This document shows positions 37,350 to 49,571 of a stretch of DNA of 64,000 nucleotides, piece by piece. Numbering within the stretch: position 1 is the first letter of the stretch; every line of letters begins with the position of its first letter. Source of the stretch: Okapia johnstoni (lineage: Eukaryota; Chordata; Mammalia; Artiodactyla; Giraffidae). The DNA lies in the NCBI GenBank assembly GCA_024291935.2, contig CM044321.1:65094985-65158984 (forward strand), given 5' to 3'. The notes under the pieces were generated by a model that made no database searches, was not told where the DNA came from, and saw nothing but the letters and a program-made list of their open reading frames with translations. The position numbers and the translations under genes are program-made.

Positions 37350-37352
37350 TGA

Positions 37353-37570
37353 GCTTCCCAGGTGGTGCTAGTGGTAAAGAACACATCTGCCAATGGAGGA
37401 GATGTAAGAGATGCGGCTTCAGTCTCTGGGTCAGGAAGATCCCCTGGAGAAGGGCACAGCAACCCACTTCAGTATTCTTGCTTGGACAATCCCATGGACA
37501 GAGAAGCTCTGTGGGCTACAGTACATAGGGTCACACAGAGTTGGACACAGCTGAAGCAACTGAGCACACA
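37353..37570 (+). mobile_element. Bov-tA/BovA SINE
   Basis: Head 'gcttcccaggtggtgctagt', body 'gatcccctggagaagggcac', tail 'gagttggacacagctgaagc'. It lies head-to-tail before an L1 3' end. Confidence 0.9.
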
Positions 37571-37675
37571 CGGATTGTCTATATGCTCATGGCTGATTCA
37601 TGTTGCTGTATGGCAGAACCAGCACAACATTGTAAAGCGATTGTCCTCCAATTAAAAATAATAATAATACAAAAG
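37571..37675 (+). mobile_element. L1 3' end
   Basis: 'catggctgattcatgttgct', 'gcacaacattgtaaagcgat', 'tgtcctccaattaaaaataa': the ruminant L1 terminus with an (AAT)n-rich tail. Confidence 0.75.
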
Positions 37676-37796
37676 GAAGCAGAATTGGGGAGTGGAGGTG
37701 GGAAACAAAGAATGATATTACAGGTTATATGTTGCTGTGTGATAAATCATTCCAGAACTGAGTGATTTAAGCCACAGTCCTTGTATCATCTCTCAT

Positions 37797-38040
37797 GATT
37801 GCTAAATCATACAGTAGTTCTACTTATAGTTTTTGAAGGAAACTTTATATTGTTTCTATAGTGTCTGCAATTTCCATTCCCATCAACAGTGTAGACTTGT
37901 GATGATGTCCATTTTGACAGGTTTAAGGTCATATCACATTGTGGTTTTGATTTGCATTTCTCTAATACTTAGCAATGTTGAGCATCTTTTCATGTGCCCA
38001 TTATCTATCTGTATGTCTCTTAAAGCACTTTAATCTTGCT
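37797..38040 (-). mobile_element. L1 3' UTR fragment
   Basis: Antisense L1: 'attcccatcaacagtgtaga', 'gatgtccattttgacaggtt', 'tcacattgtggttttgattt', 'gttgagcatcttttcatgtg'. Confidence 0.85.
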
Positions 38041-38640
38041 CTGTTTGTTTTTAGAAGAAACTGTAAATAGGTATTTAAAATACTCTTGTTTACATTTAAC
38101 CTTCCAAAAGTAGTACTCTCAGAATTTAAAACACTGGGCTATTTAAGTGCTTTGAATGATGAGAACAGGTTCTTTTCTTTTAGGCTGACTGTATGGGGGA
38201 CTCAAGAACATCTGCTCTTTTCTAGATCCACCCATCTACTCTCAGATTTAGTTGTTACCTGAGGTCTGACTCGGATAAATTGGGAGCAACATTATGATGA
38301 ATCTCCATGCTTATTCCTTAGATGAAATTGGTTCTGAGCTGCAGTCAAAATTAGGAAAACTTTTGAGAGTCAAGCTTTGGTCCAATGACCTTTTTCTGCA
38401 TCCTCAAAGTTAAGGTCCAGCTAGTGGGTAAGGGTTGTGGGTAGAGAGTAAGCTGATGAGAATTCTAGAAGAATCTCCTCTCCTGCCCCAGGAGTTTCAA
38501 AGTAGAGTTGTATGAAACTGGCCAAGTGGTTCCTTGGGTAATACCAGATTTTCTTTCCTCAGGCAATTCAGTGAGATAATGCATTGTCTATAAATGGTAA
38601 ACAGTTAGACACAATTTAGGTATCATAGTAGCAGCAGATT

Positions 38641-38786
38641 ATAAGGGAGAAAGTATAGCATTTGGAATCAGAGACCCAGGGATCCAATTTTAGCTATATC
38701 ACCTAACGACTGGTGAGCTTGGTGATGGAGTTTTTTTTTTCTTTTTGTAATTTTAGGTTCATAATTATAAAATGAAAGCATGACTA
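38641..38786 (+). mobile_element. MIR SINE, 5' half
   Basis: 'agtatagcatttggaatcag' and 'gacccagggatccaatttta' are MIR-like. It abuts the MLT1 LTR. Confidence 0.55.
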
Positions 38787-39300
38787 TCATGGGTTGAATT
38801 ATGTCCCCTCCTCCACGAATTCATAGGTTGAACTTTTAACTTCCAATTCCTCAGAATGTGAGTGTATTTGAGATATGTCTTTAAAAGGTAATTAACTTAA
38901 AGTTTTATGGTTGTGATCTAATGCTATATGCTGTTGCTGTTTAGTTGCTAAGTTGTGTCTGACTCTGTGACCCCATGGGTTGTAGCTTGCCAGGCTCCTC
39001 TGTCCATGGGATTTCCCAGGCAAGAATACTAGAGAGGGTTGCCATTGCCTTCTCTATGAGTGCAATATGACTGGTGTTCTTATATGGAAAGGAGATTAGG
39101 ACATAAATGAACACAATGTGGAGATGAGATACCCAATGAGAATGGCTATCTACAAGCCAAGGGGAGAGGTCTTTGAAGAAACCAACTGTGCCAACATTTT
39201 GATCTTGGACTTCTACCATCCAGAATTGTGAGAAAATATATTTCTGTTGTTCACATTGCCTAGTCTTTGTTACTTTATTATGGCAGACCCAGCAAACTTA
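38787..39300 (+). mobile_element. MLT1 LTR split by a BovA
   Basis: Sense MLT1: 'gggttgaattatgtcccctc', 'cttccaattcctcagaatgt', then after the SINE 'ttgatcttggacttctacca', 'cagaattgtgagaaaatata' and 'attatggcagacccagcaa'. The LTR predates the bovid SINE inside it. Confidence 0.85.
38931..39060 (-). mobile_element. BovA SINE, 5'-truncated, nested in MLT1
   Basis: 'ctaagttgtgtctgactctg', 'gtagcttgccaggctcctct' and 'caggcaagaatactagagag'. The duplication is 'tgctatatg' (38922-38930) and 'tgcaatatg' (39061-39069), 8 of 9 matching. Confidence 0.88.
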
Positions 39301-40763
39301 TGCATTGCCTTTGGAAAGGTTTGTAAATATTCAAATCACTGAGTAAATATAAAATTATTAGTAAAACAATATTTGTAGCTACTATCCCAAATCTTTTGAA
39401 ACTGAAGGAATTTGAGAATTGGGTAGATTCCACAAAGTTCCCAGCTATGGAGATTTCTCCAGAACACCAGTAATCAGTGTGTCAAAGGGTGTTTCTTGAC
39501 TTGGGCTCATTTAGTAGCAAAATGTGATGGAAATGGAGGCATTTCCTAATTCTGGCCAGGCTATGAAATCCAGAAAGAAAGTAAGGAAGCTCTTTGTTCA
39601 GTGGTCCTACATTAGTTAATGGCTGTCTTTCAGCCCAGAAAGAGAATCTAGTTCCCTCTGTATCACTCAGAATTCCCAAGAGTAGCTGAGCTAGCAGCCA
39701 ATTTCTAGGAAAGAATTTGAGTCATGGGGTGAAAGTGTGGTTATTATTTAAGAAAAGGGAATCACCTCAGGTGATTTGTAAAGGACAGAATAAATACACT
39801 GAAGTCTGGGTGCTTATTTTTATTTGTGTTGGATAGAAGTAATTTTTCTAGTCTATACTTTTCAACTCAGTATTTATTTAGTCAAGCTCCTGGAGTACTG
39901 GGCACTGCCCTGAGAGCATTATAGGGTAGATTGAATACACAAAAATCACAAGCCCTTTCTTTGAAGTCGATACAACGTAATTTGTGTGAGACAGGCTGAA
40001 AGCAGCCAGGCTATCAAAAAAGTATGTAAGATTAAGTTGGGAGAAAACTTCTGCACTTATGTCTTTTAGTCTGAGAAAGCAACTTTTTAGAGTCTGCATG
40101 GAGTCAGTCATTCACTATTAAAAAGACTTGGAATCCATATTTAGGGTGTTCACAGCAGATTTTTAATTTAGTATCTTCTTCCTCCTTCTTCTATCCCCCA
40201 CCTTCCTAAACCATGTTATAATTTCCATGTACAAGTTTTCATAAGCTCTGACCCCATCAAGAGAATTATAATGATGAGAACCTTGGCATAAAGGATTATC
40301 AACTCGGAAGCAGGGTATGAAAAGAATAGATTGTTCGATAACTTTTGGATGACACCCAATTTGTAATTCATTTTTTTAAAAAGTCAAAACTATGACGATT
40401 AAAACACTCAATTTGATAGCAATGAGCAATGCAAAAATTATAGTGAATTGGAACAAATTATCGTCAGTGAAATGCTTTGATCAACCTGAGATGAAAGCAG
40501 TTTGTAACTATAAATGGTTCCTTTTTAATCAGATTAATTGTATTTATCTGTTTTGGGGGTGAAATTTAGGGTAGGTAATGATGGTAAACATTAGCAAAGG
40601 AATCATTATCCTTTAGGATTTGTCAGGGAATTTCACTTCTATTAATATCACATACACAGAAGCAATCATTTATTAGGAATTTTATCACTAAATTCATTTT
40701 TTAGAAAATGAACCCTTTAGAAAAAAGAAAAAAAAGATGAGTTAAAAGTGCTTTCAAAGAGGA
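39301..40763. other. Unassigned sequence, 1.5 kb
   Basis: Nothing recognised. The same holds for 38041-38640 and 40986-41580. Confidence 0.5.
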
Positions 40764-40985
40764 AGTGCGTGCCTGTGTGTGCTCAGTTGTGTCCAACTCT
40801 TCGTGATCCCAAGGACTGTAGCCTGCTAGGCTCCTCCGTCCATTGAATTTTCCAGGCAAGAATATTGGAGTGAGTTGTCATTTCCTATTCCAGGGGATCT
40901 TCCCAACCTAGGGATCGAACCCACATCTCTTGCATCTCCTGCATTGACAGGCAGATTCCTTACTGCTGATGCCACCTGGAAAGCC
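40764..40985 (-). mobile_element. Bov-tA/BovA SINE
   Basis: Full-length inverted copy: 'tgtgctcagttgtgtccaac', 'cccaacctagggatcgaacc', 'gccacctggaaagccc'. Confidence 0.9.
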
Positions 40986-41580
40986 CTCATAGAAGAAAGC
41001 ACAAACTTAAAAAAAGAAAAATGAGTTGCCAAGTTAGACCTCAGTGAGGTGAGGGCAAGGTGAAATACAGGGATGAATTAGTCTTGGGAGAGAGCAGCAA
41101 TGGTAGAGATTTAGGAGAGATTTAAGCTGGACATTGAGGAGGCTGGACATGGCTCTTCCCATATCGCTGACTGAATCTGAGGCAATTACTCTTTCTGCTA
41201 AGGAAATATTATGATCATCTTCCCCTTCTCCTTCCTCCTCCATCTCTCCTTACTCAGTCAGGAGGAACAGTGTGGTAGATGATTTTTGTCGCTTTAGAAG
41301 ATATACTGTAGTCTCAGGCTATGTACAAAATGCCTGGACCCATTACAAGTTTTCACAGAATTATTAGAGGCTGCTGGTGCCAGCCCACCTTGAAATGACT
41401 TCAGAAGAGTGGGCTGTAGGTCTGGAGCAACAGACCTGTCGAACAATGGTTCACCAGTCAATACAGCTGTTAAGAGGTGGGATGAGCCAGTGTGGTTGCT
41501 TTTATTTCTTTTGAATTCCTGTTAGCAGCAAGGCTCATCTCCATTTTGGTAGTTGGGTGCAAAGGGACAGTAGGGTTGGC

Positions 41581-41622
41581 TTCAGTTCAGTTCAGTTCAG
41601 TCGCTCAGTCATGTCTGACTCG
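41581..41622 (-). mobile_element. Minimal BovB 3' tail insertion
   Basis: Only the last ~42 bases of BovB are present: four TTCAG units then 'tcgctcagtcatgtctgact'. This may be an extremely 5'-truncated copy. The flanking 'gttggc' and 'gttgcc' are too short to prove a TSD. Confidence 0.7.
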
Positions 41623-41969
41623 TTGCCCAGGTCAGTATGGGTGTCAGTAGAGAAATGCTTTATTAATAAAGACTTGCTTGTACCTTGCCTAACATGCTGC
41701 TGCCCAGTACATGTTTTGGTGAGCAGGTTGGAAGGACAGGAGATGATACGGGCTCTGTCATAAATATCTTGGGTAAACACTTGGATGAAACTTTCCCAGG
41801 GAGACTGGGGGGATCCTTGCTGGAAATGGGGACAAAATGATGAGTGTGAGTTCTGTTAGACAACTTTCTAGGGTGCATGCTCAGAGATTGTTAATGCATT
41901 TTTGTTGTTATTGCTTATGTGTTATTTTAGAACACTGAGAAAAGAAAGAGAAACAAAAACGAGATAATG

Positions 41970-42350
41970 AGTGGATTGAAACTTTCCACCTGAAGAGAAC
42001 CACAATTTACATATAGTGTCCATTGTTCTGGTTTCTTTTCTTTGCATGTACATTTATACATATACACACAGCAAATACAGATTTACAAAAATGTGATCGT
42101 TTTATTATAACCATTGTTTTCAACGGTTGTATAATAGTCATTCTAAGATGATACTATAATGTATTTAAACAATACTCTATTATTTCGTATTTAAGTTGTT
42201 TCTGAATTTCTCTTAGTATATATTCATTTTCATGAATATCTATATAGATAATTACATCCATTCATCCATTATTATTCCTTGGGATGAATCTCTAAAGAGA
42301 GTTAAGAGCTTCTGATACATATAACCAAATCATCATTCTAAAAATTTGTG
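41970..42350 (-). mobile_element. Old L1 3' region, diverged
   Basis: 'gcatgtacatttatacatat', 'caacggttgtataatagtca', 'aagttgtttctgaatttctc' and 'tccttgggatgaatctctaa' follow the order of an old antisense L1 tail. Confidence 0.45.
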
Positions 42351-42364
42351 TCCAGTCATCATGC

Positions 42365-42490
42365 ATTGAACACACATTACTAACTGAGCACTGCCTATGG
42401 CCAGAGTTGTGCTATGAGATGATTAAGTGGTGACTAAGACAACACAAACCCTGTCCTAATAGAGACGTCACTAAATATGCAAACAGCAGT
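42365..42490 (-). mobile_element. L2 LINE 3' end
   Basis: 'gcattgaacacacattacta', 'gccagagttgtgctatgaga' and 'cacaaaccctgtcctaatag' are antisense L2. Confidence 0.55.
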
Positions 42491-42984
42491 ATTGGGTGTC
42501 GCACAGGGGAGACCCAGGGACTGCTGGGGCTTAAGCAGAACCGCACCGAGTTCCCAGCAGTGTGTGGGTGTGCCTGTGTCCCTTAGTCCTGGCCAGTGTG
42601 TTCTGGTATCACTTCACTTGTGTTTTATATTGAAGTTCACAGAAACAAGGATCATGGGTAGAACTATGCTTTGCATTTGTCCATCTATACAGTCTAACAT
42701 AACGCATGATATAATCTTTTATGATCCCTGTCTCACTTAGAATTCAATCTTTTGAAGCACCTTGTTTAAAGATTTAAATTTAATAAACTGAATCAGCAAC
42801 TGGGGAGGAAATAGTTTCTCAGATTACAGAGCCCAACCATCTGCTTCCAACTCCACTCTTCCCTTACAGAATGTCACGCATCCATCTGTGGTGGTGGTGA
42901 GGCAGGGGGGGACTTTTGATCATCTTTCTTTTAGGGAATACAATGAATTCATTATATTTTTCTTTTCATACACGTGTATGTTTT

Positions 42985-43096
42985 TCCCCCCTAGATTGTG
43001 AGTAAGTTAATGAGTTGTACTCACAGTTTCGGGATACAGGAACTCACAGTTGCTCAAAAAATGGTTGACTAATTGACTGAGTGACTGACTGACTAT
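42985..43096 (+). mobile_element. L2 LINE 3' end
   Basis: 'cctagattgtgagtaagtta', 'cagttgctcaaaaaatggtt', then a 'gactgactgactatc' simple tail of the L2 type. Confidence 0.5.
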
Positions 43097-44329
43097 CACT
43101 TGGCTGTTTTACCGCTGCCTGATGACATTTGTTAGGACTTTGGGTTTAAGTTATAGAATTCAGATGTGCTTAAAGAGGCTACTAAAAAAAGTACTGAGCT
43201 TGCTAGTTTAAACATTCCTCTCAAGTTCTTGTTTCCCTTAAAGTCTTCCTTTATTGTCCCAGGGGAGAGGAGAATGAGTCATCATTTTAGTGGCATAGCA
43301 GGCTTGGGGAGCGGTCTTAGAGTTCTATATAAGGGAAGCCTCAAGTGGACGACAGGTGGAGAAACCTGTCCCTATAGCAGGTTGATAGTGAAAAGGAGAG
43401 AAAAGACCGAGCTGGACATTTGCCCAAGAGGGGCAGGTGTGTCAGGGAAATCGAGGGAAGCACAGAGGACAATGGTTTTCTGTGTGATACCCCAGGAAGC
43501 TGCAGAGGCTGGGCCTTAGAGGCACCCTGTTGCCAGAAGTCGAAGTCTCAAGGAGAAAGCAGCTGAGGCGCAGGGTGTTCTGTAGCCACTGAGGGGCAGA
43601 GGAAGAGGTGCTATTGGAGTGCAAGAGGAACGAGGCTAGACCATGGATTACTCCAGGGGCTGCAGCTGTGCATGTTGTCAGGGTGTAAGCAGTGGTCAGA
43701 TGGACAAAAGACACCTAACCAGAGGCCAGAGGCACCATGGAGCGCTAACAACCTCTGTGCTCCAGAGCCCAAGGCCATGCTAGCTCTGTTCCCTTTATTC
43801 ATCCCAATACCATTAGGAGGGAGCTTGCAGACATAGGAGTGAGCAGTTATCCCAGATTAGAGAAAGTCAAGTACATTTTCTCTCCTCGAAGCCCAGACGA
43901 AATTTATATTTTCTCTGCATCTGAGCTGAACTGTGCACAATTTTGCAACTTTTTAGATTAGTTTATCTGTGAATGGGAATTTATTGGTTCACAAATTCCA
44001 AAGGGCTGTAAAAGACACAAACTAAGCTGTGAAAAGTGTACAGTCTAACCCGGAGGCAGGAGCTCAGCTTTATTCTCTTCTAATCTCTGCTTTGTCCACT
44101 ACTGACCTACTTTCTCACTATGAACCAGATCCTCTACATGGGGAAGTTTTATATTCTATGGTTTAACCATTAGAGGAAGGGAAAGCTCCCTCAAGGTTGT
44201 TTTCCTCTCAAGTTCTAAATCCCAGGGAATGATTGTATTAGTCTACGAGTCAGGTGTCCCATGTGGAACAAATATCTGTATAGTCTAAAGAATGTTATTT
44301 CCTTTACTTTAAACATTTTTAAACATTTA
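43097..44329. other. Unassigned, GC-richer sequence
   Basis: 43250-43760 is richer in G and A than its surroundings and carries a 117-codon plus frame (43166-43519) and minus frames over the same bases. None looks like a known protein. It may be an old unrecognised repeat. Confidence 0.4.
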
Positions 44330-44534
44330 TCTTTATTATTTATTTATTTATTTGGTTGTGTTGGGTCTTCGTTGTCATGGGGGATCTTTCTTGTGGGCCA
44401 TGGACTCTCTAGTTATGACACGGGCTTAGTTGCTCCTCGACAGGTGAGATCTTAGTTCCCTGACCAGGGATCAAACTCATGTCCCCTGCATTGCAAGGTG
44501 AATTCTTAACCACTGAACCAATAGGGAAGTCCCT
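44330..44534 (-). mobile_element. CHR-2-type SINE
   Basis: Inverted copy: (TTTA)n tail at the left, 'gtgagatcttagttccctga', 'ccagggatcaaactcatgtc', and head 'aaccaatagggaagtccc' at the right. Confidence 0.87.
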
Positions 44535-44849
44535 GACAGGCGGTGTTATTTTTAATGCTCCTCCCCGCTCTTGGGTCAGTTGCCTGATACTGAACCAGCA
44601 AACTATGGTTAAGGTGTCAGGATTGCATAAGTCCAGAGTGGTTCCCATGGTGGCCATGTATTGGAGGGACAGTTCCCAGAAGAAGTAAGAGTGAGGGTGA
44701 TGGTGAAAGAAAGTGCCAGATGTCTACCAACATGACATCAACCCTCTGCCACCATGTATACACTCCCCAGGACATTCTTGTTTTTTGGGGGGGAAGTGGT
44801 ATATTTGCTGCCTCCCTCAGGAAAGTCCACAGTAATCATACCAGCCTCC

Positions 44850-45310
44850 AAAATGGACCCAGTGATACCATACATGTGGTTTTACCCCATGTTGAATCCA
44901 GGCTGGCCTGTGTGATAAACAGAACAGTGATGTAGATGGAATTATGGCTTTGCAGGATGGGTCATAAATGGCACTGTGGCTTCCGCTTGCTCTTATGGGT
45001 TGCTTGGTCTTGTTGTGAGGACACTGAAACAGCCCCGGGAGAGGATTACATGGAGAGGAGCCAAGACCTCCTACCACTTAGCAGCACCAACGTGTCAGTC
45101 ATGTGAGTGGTCATCTTGCTAGCTGATCCTTTTGTCTTCAGATAATTGCCCCTCTGACTACAGTTTCATGAAGGACTCCTCCAAGTCAAACTGCCCAGCT
45201 AAGTTGTTCCCAAATTCTTGACCATGAAAAAATGGCAAAGATAATAAGTACTTACTGTTCTTTTTTAAGGCACTAGGTTTTGGAGTAGTTTATTATGTAT
45301 GATTAATTAG
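44850..45310 (+). mobile_element. Old mammalian repeat with LTR-like end
   Basis: 'ttgaatccaggctggcctgt', 'gatggaattatggctttgca', 'ggagaggattacatggagag', 'ggcactaggttttggagtag' match a common ancient repeat. The family name is uncertain. Confidence 0.45.
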
Positions 45311-45627
45311 TGTCATGTTCCCAAATCAGGCAAATTAGGGTAAACCTTCCAGGCCTGAAGTAGGCATGATGCCCATCTAACATGGGCATCTAACATGACT
45401 CAAATAGAGAGGAAATTGCCACAGAAACCTAGTTATTTTCCTTGGATTCTACAGCTAGTCTATCAAAAAAAAAAAAAGAATACAGAAAACAAAGAATCTC
45501 TGACATGTATTTTTCCTAGTTTGCTAATACCGCTGGAACACTGGGAGAGGAAGTATTAGCACAGCACATTGAGAGAGGAAGGAAGAAAATAAGAAACATT
45601 GGGAAAGTATTTAGCATCTCTGTGTTT

Positions 45628-45810
45628 TCATCCCCACTCTTGGTCAAGTCATTAAGCCATTTCTGCTCCAACCTCCCTGGGTGGCTGGAGGATCACATGA
45701 GGTAACAAAGGTGGAAGAGCTCTAAATATTTTCTGCACCTTGCAAATCATCACATGTCACTGTCACAATTGTGAGGACAAAATGTGGATGTGGGTTAGAA
45801 TTAGAAACTG
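45628..45810 (+). mobile_element. MIR-like SINE
   Basis: 'cttggtcaagtcattaagcc', 'ggatcacatgaggtaacaaa' and 'gaagagctctaaatattttc' follow the MIR order, at low identity. Confidence 0.45.
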
Positions 45811-47649
45811 GGGAAGAGAGAAAACAGAAGAAATGCATGAAAAGCTGCTTATTTTTCCACCTAAGAAGATAGCCTCCTGATAATAGGAAAACATTTTTAG
45901 GCAACTTTGAATATTACCTTATTATTTGGGAATGTCTTTGTATGTCAAGATCTTTGTGTCAGATCTCCAGAAGGCCCAGAGTTACAGAGTTGGTAACAAG
46001 CAGATTCCTAACAATTCTTTGTTTGCTGACACACTCCTGACATCCCCCAGCATAAAGCAAATGCAGCTGGGTATGAGGGTCACAGCTCTTGCTGATCGCG
46101 TGATGCTCACTGATATATGACTTCACCCTCTGAATGTGTTATCTGTATCAGTCTTCCCACAGGGACCTCATACCTCAGTAGGTATATTTCATGAGTAGAG
46201 GTGTAACTGATGAATCTTCTAATTTTATAGTCTGAAATGGGATGATAAAATGGTAGATTTATAGATATTGTTTCATTGTGCACAACACTCACGTTTCTTA
46301 TTCCCATCTGGTGTGAAGAAAAGAAATTTGCTCTCCCTTTAATGTGTCACACTGTTAAATGTATGTTGCTTAAGATTTTAAGCTGAAGCAGAGCTGCCCA
46401 CCAGCATAAAAGATACAGTGCTGTGGGCAATACTTTAATGCAAGCAGAGCTTAACCTAAGGCGTTTTATTGCCTGAGAGTCACAAAGAAGATGAGAGAGG
46501 AAAATGAAGGAAAAAGAATGTGCCTGTATTATTCAAAATCTCTGCATTCAAATAATATTGGTCTTTACATAACTAACACTTCAAAAAAGAAGAGAAGGCA
46601 ATGCAAAATGAATCTGTGAAAGAAATGTACACAAAGAAGTGAAAAGTATCAAAGGGAAAATCCTCTTTTTTGGAGTGGAGCAGTAGAAATGTCAGGTAGC
46701 AGCATTTGTCACTTTATTAACATCAGTATACATTTTTTTTTCTTGACATCAGTTGATACTGCTTTATGGTTTTTTACTTCTCACTATTTCATTTCCTAGC
46801 ACTTTTTCTTTTCTGGATCTGCATCATTCTGAAACCTACCAAGTTTTACCTTAATATTGAAAATGACAAGACCTTTTCTGTGTAAAAATAAATGATGAAA
46901 AAATTTTAAACTGCATGTTTTCAAAAATACTGTTAAATAAGCAATTTGAGGACATGTAAATAAAGCACAATTAGGATCGAAAAGCTAATTGTTTTCAAGG
47001 AATAAGAGAAAGAGAGATGTTTTTATTAAAATTATAATGATGCAATTTTGTTCCTGCTAATAAATGAACTCCACATTGCCCCTCCCCACCCCAGTCCTGT
47101 AATTGGTTCATCTGTTGCTGCTCAGCTCTGACCCTCATTGTTTTATAACAATTGCAATATTTCAAATGGAAGCTGAAGATAACTGGCTTTAAGGTTATTG
47201 TGAGGTAAGGAGAAGGGAGGAATGTAGGAAAAGATTCTATTTTTAGTAGATAATTTAAAAAATGCAGATTCCCAGGTGTTGCTTTCAAATACTGTTTTGC
47301 TATCATGCTCTTTCAGTAGCTAGTTGCTGCAACAATGCTGAGCTAACTCATAACTCTTGAGCTACATCCTTATATGTTAAAGTAAGGGTTGGACCCTGTA
47401 CATGTGGTCTGATTTTTATGGCACGTGGTTTATCTGTGTGTGGAAGGGCATATGTATATGTGTTTTTTTACTTTTCTTGGAATCCATAATATATTTAGAC
47501 TCTCATTAAATAGCAGATTATGGGCTGTGGGTTTGCTTCAGAAACCATGTATATTGACTTAAGTACTCAGGAACTCATAAGAATGTATCAAGTTTGAGGA
47601 TGGGCATATGTCTTTCAAACCTTCCAGAATGTTTGAGTTTGTTTCTTTA
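45811..47649. other. Unassigned sequence, 1.8 kb
   Basis: No element recognised. 46320-46500 is repeat-free with moderate complexity, and a candidate for conservation testing only. Confidence 0.5.
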
Positions 47650-48165
47650 TTGACAGCCAGTATGTTATTAATTGAGGTAAAATTAGTACATAACATTACC
47701 CAAGACTCAGGTGTACAACATTATAATTTGACTACAAAGTGATCGCCAACCTAAGGTCCAGTCACCATCCATCATCACCCCTTTCACTCACTTTTCCCAC
47801 TTTCCAACCCCTTTCCCCTCTGGTAACCACCAAGCTGTTCTCTTTATGAGTTTGGTTTGTTTGTCCATTTGTTTTCTTTTTAGAGTCCATACATGAGTGA
47901 AATCATATGATCTTTGTCTTTCTCCATCTGACATTTCTCTTAGTTTGCAATGGCAAGATTTCATGTTTATGAGGCTAAGTAGTATCCCATTGTGTGTATG
48001 TGTGTATATTATATATTTATCCATTCATCCTTTGATGGATATTTTGTTTTCATATTTTGGCTATGGTAAATAATACTGCAGTGAGCATAGGGGTGCGCCT
48101 ATCTTCTTGAACTAGTGTTTCTGTATTTTTTGGATATATTCTCAGAAGTGATTCCACTAGCTACA
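47650..48165 (-). mobile_element. L1 3' UTR, about 500 bases
   Basis: Antisense L1: 'gtaaccaccaagctgttctc', 'agagtccatacatgagtgaa', 'gtatcccattgtgtgtatgt', 'tttggctatggtaaataata', 'ctgcagtgagcatagg'. Confidence 0.85.
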
Positions 48166-48544
48166 TCAGCCAAATACTAGATCAGTATTTTAAAGATTAA
48201 TTTTAAAGCACAAGATAGTGTTATCCAAATCCTCCCTTAAGGATTTGCAAACTCATAAATATTTAAATAGGGAAAAAACTCTATCACTCATCTTATTTTT
48301 AGTAAAGTACTAATGTATTTATTATGTATGTATAGATGATAAATAATATCTTCACAGAGAAAGAAATTTAATAGCTCATTTTCTTGTTACATGAAGAAAT
48401 AATCTGGTGTTCCCTAAATATTGGTGTGCATTTCATCATTTTCAACCCTACATATTCACCTACTGTTTTTACAAGGGACTTTTGAGAGATCTCAAAGTGA
48501 TGTTAGGAAGATAACAAGAAATACTTAGCAAAGAGTTATTAAGG

Positions 48545-48905
48545 AAAGAGAATAATAATAATTAAAGTTGGAAAGTATTCAGCATTTATTTTGTACCTGG
48601 CATATTTATATATTTACCTATCATCTCATTTGACACAAATTTTGTGTGTTTGCTCAAGTCACTTGGTCGTATCTCTTTGTGATCCCATGGACTGTAACCA
48701 CCAGGCTCCTCTGTCCATGAGATTTTCTAGGCAAGGATACTGGAGTGTGTAGCCATTTCCTCCTTCAGGGAATCTTCCCAATCTAGGGATTGAAACTGTG
48801 TCTCCTGCATCTCCTGCATTGACAGGCAAATTCTTTACCAATGCATCGCCTAAGAAACCCACAACTTATTTAAATCTCACCATAGTTTTCACACAACTTC
48901 CATTT
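48545..48905 (-). mobile_element. MIR SINE split by a BovA
   Basis: Left part 'attcagcatttattttgtac' and 'ctatcatctcatttgac'; right part 'acttatttaaatctcaccat'. Together they read as antisense MIR around the SINE at 48640-48858. Confidence 0.55.
48640..48858 (-). mobile_element. Bov-tA/BovA SINE nested in MIR
   Basis: 'tgctcaagtcacttggtcgt', 'gactgtaaccaccaggctcc', 'gcatcgcctaagaaacccac'. Flanks 'cacaaattt' and 'cacaactta' form an imperfect duplication. Confidence 0.9.
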
Positions 48906-49239
48906 GATATAGAAACACATTCATGATGATTAAGAAGCTTGATGAATAATAAGAATATAAACTGGGAGAAATGATAGTGACTTGGGAGGTAGGGTCAGAG
49001 CAGTCTTGTTAAGGAGGCAGCTGTTGGGGAGAATGATGGAGCGGGGGATGGATGAGGTGGTTGCTCTGTGACGTGTGCTTTGACTTCCTCAGAGTGGTGG
49101 ACATCTCTCATGTAAGAAACGTGACTGTGCATCATCTCACTGGCTGCACTGGATTCTACTTTATAGTTGTGCCATGACTTTCTTCCCTTCATTCCAGTAC
49201 CTGCAGCTACAAACAGTGCTTTAGGGAGCTGCCTTGGTC

Positions 49240-49328
49240 ACACATACAGAGCCCTCCATATTGTTTCCTTTTGATCAATTCCCAGAAGTAGGATTATGTA
49301 GTCAAAATGTGTAGGCATTTTGTGTAAG
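49240..49328 (-). mobile_element. Old L1 fragment
   Basis: 'gatcaattcccagaagtagg' and 'attatgtagtcaaaatgtgt' match the same L1 stretch as 31740-31850. Confidence 0.5.
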
Positions 49329-49342
49329 CCCCACAATTCTAC

Positions 49343-49559
49343 GGGCTTCCTGGGTAGCTCAGTAGTGAAGAATCTGCCTGCAATACAGGAGACCTAGGTT
49401 TGATCCCTGGGTATGGAAGATCCCCTGGAGAAGGAAATGGCAATCCACTCCAGTATTCTTGCCTGGAGAACCTCATGGACAAAGGAGTCTGGTGGGCTTT
49501 GGTCCATAGGGTCAAAAAGAGTCAGACAGGACTGAAGCAACTTAGCGCATACACAGGCA
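49343..49559 (+). mobile_element. Bov-tA/BovA SINE with TSD
   Basis: Head 'gggcttcctgggtagctcag', tail 'agagtcagacaggactgaag'. Duplications 'ccacaattctac' (49331-49342) and 'ccacagttgtac' (49560-49571) agree at 10 of 12 positions. Confidence 0.92.
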
Positions 49560-49571
49560 CCACAGTTGTAC

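Noticed and set aside
43166..43519. 117-codon plus frame in a GC-richer block
   Set aside because: No recognisable family, with overlapping minus frames over the same bases; possibly an old repeat.
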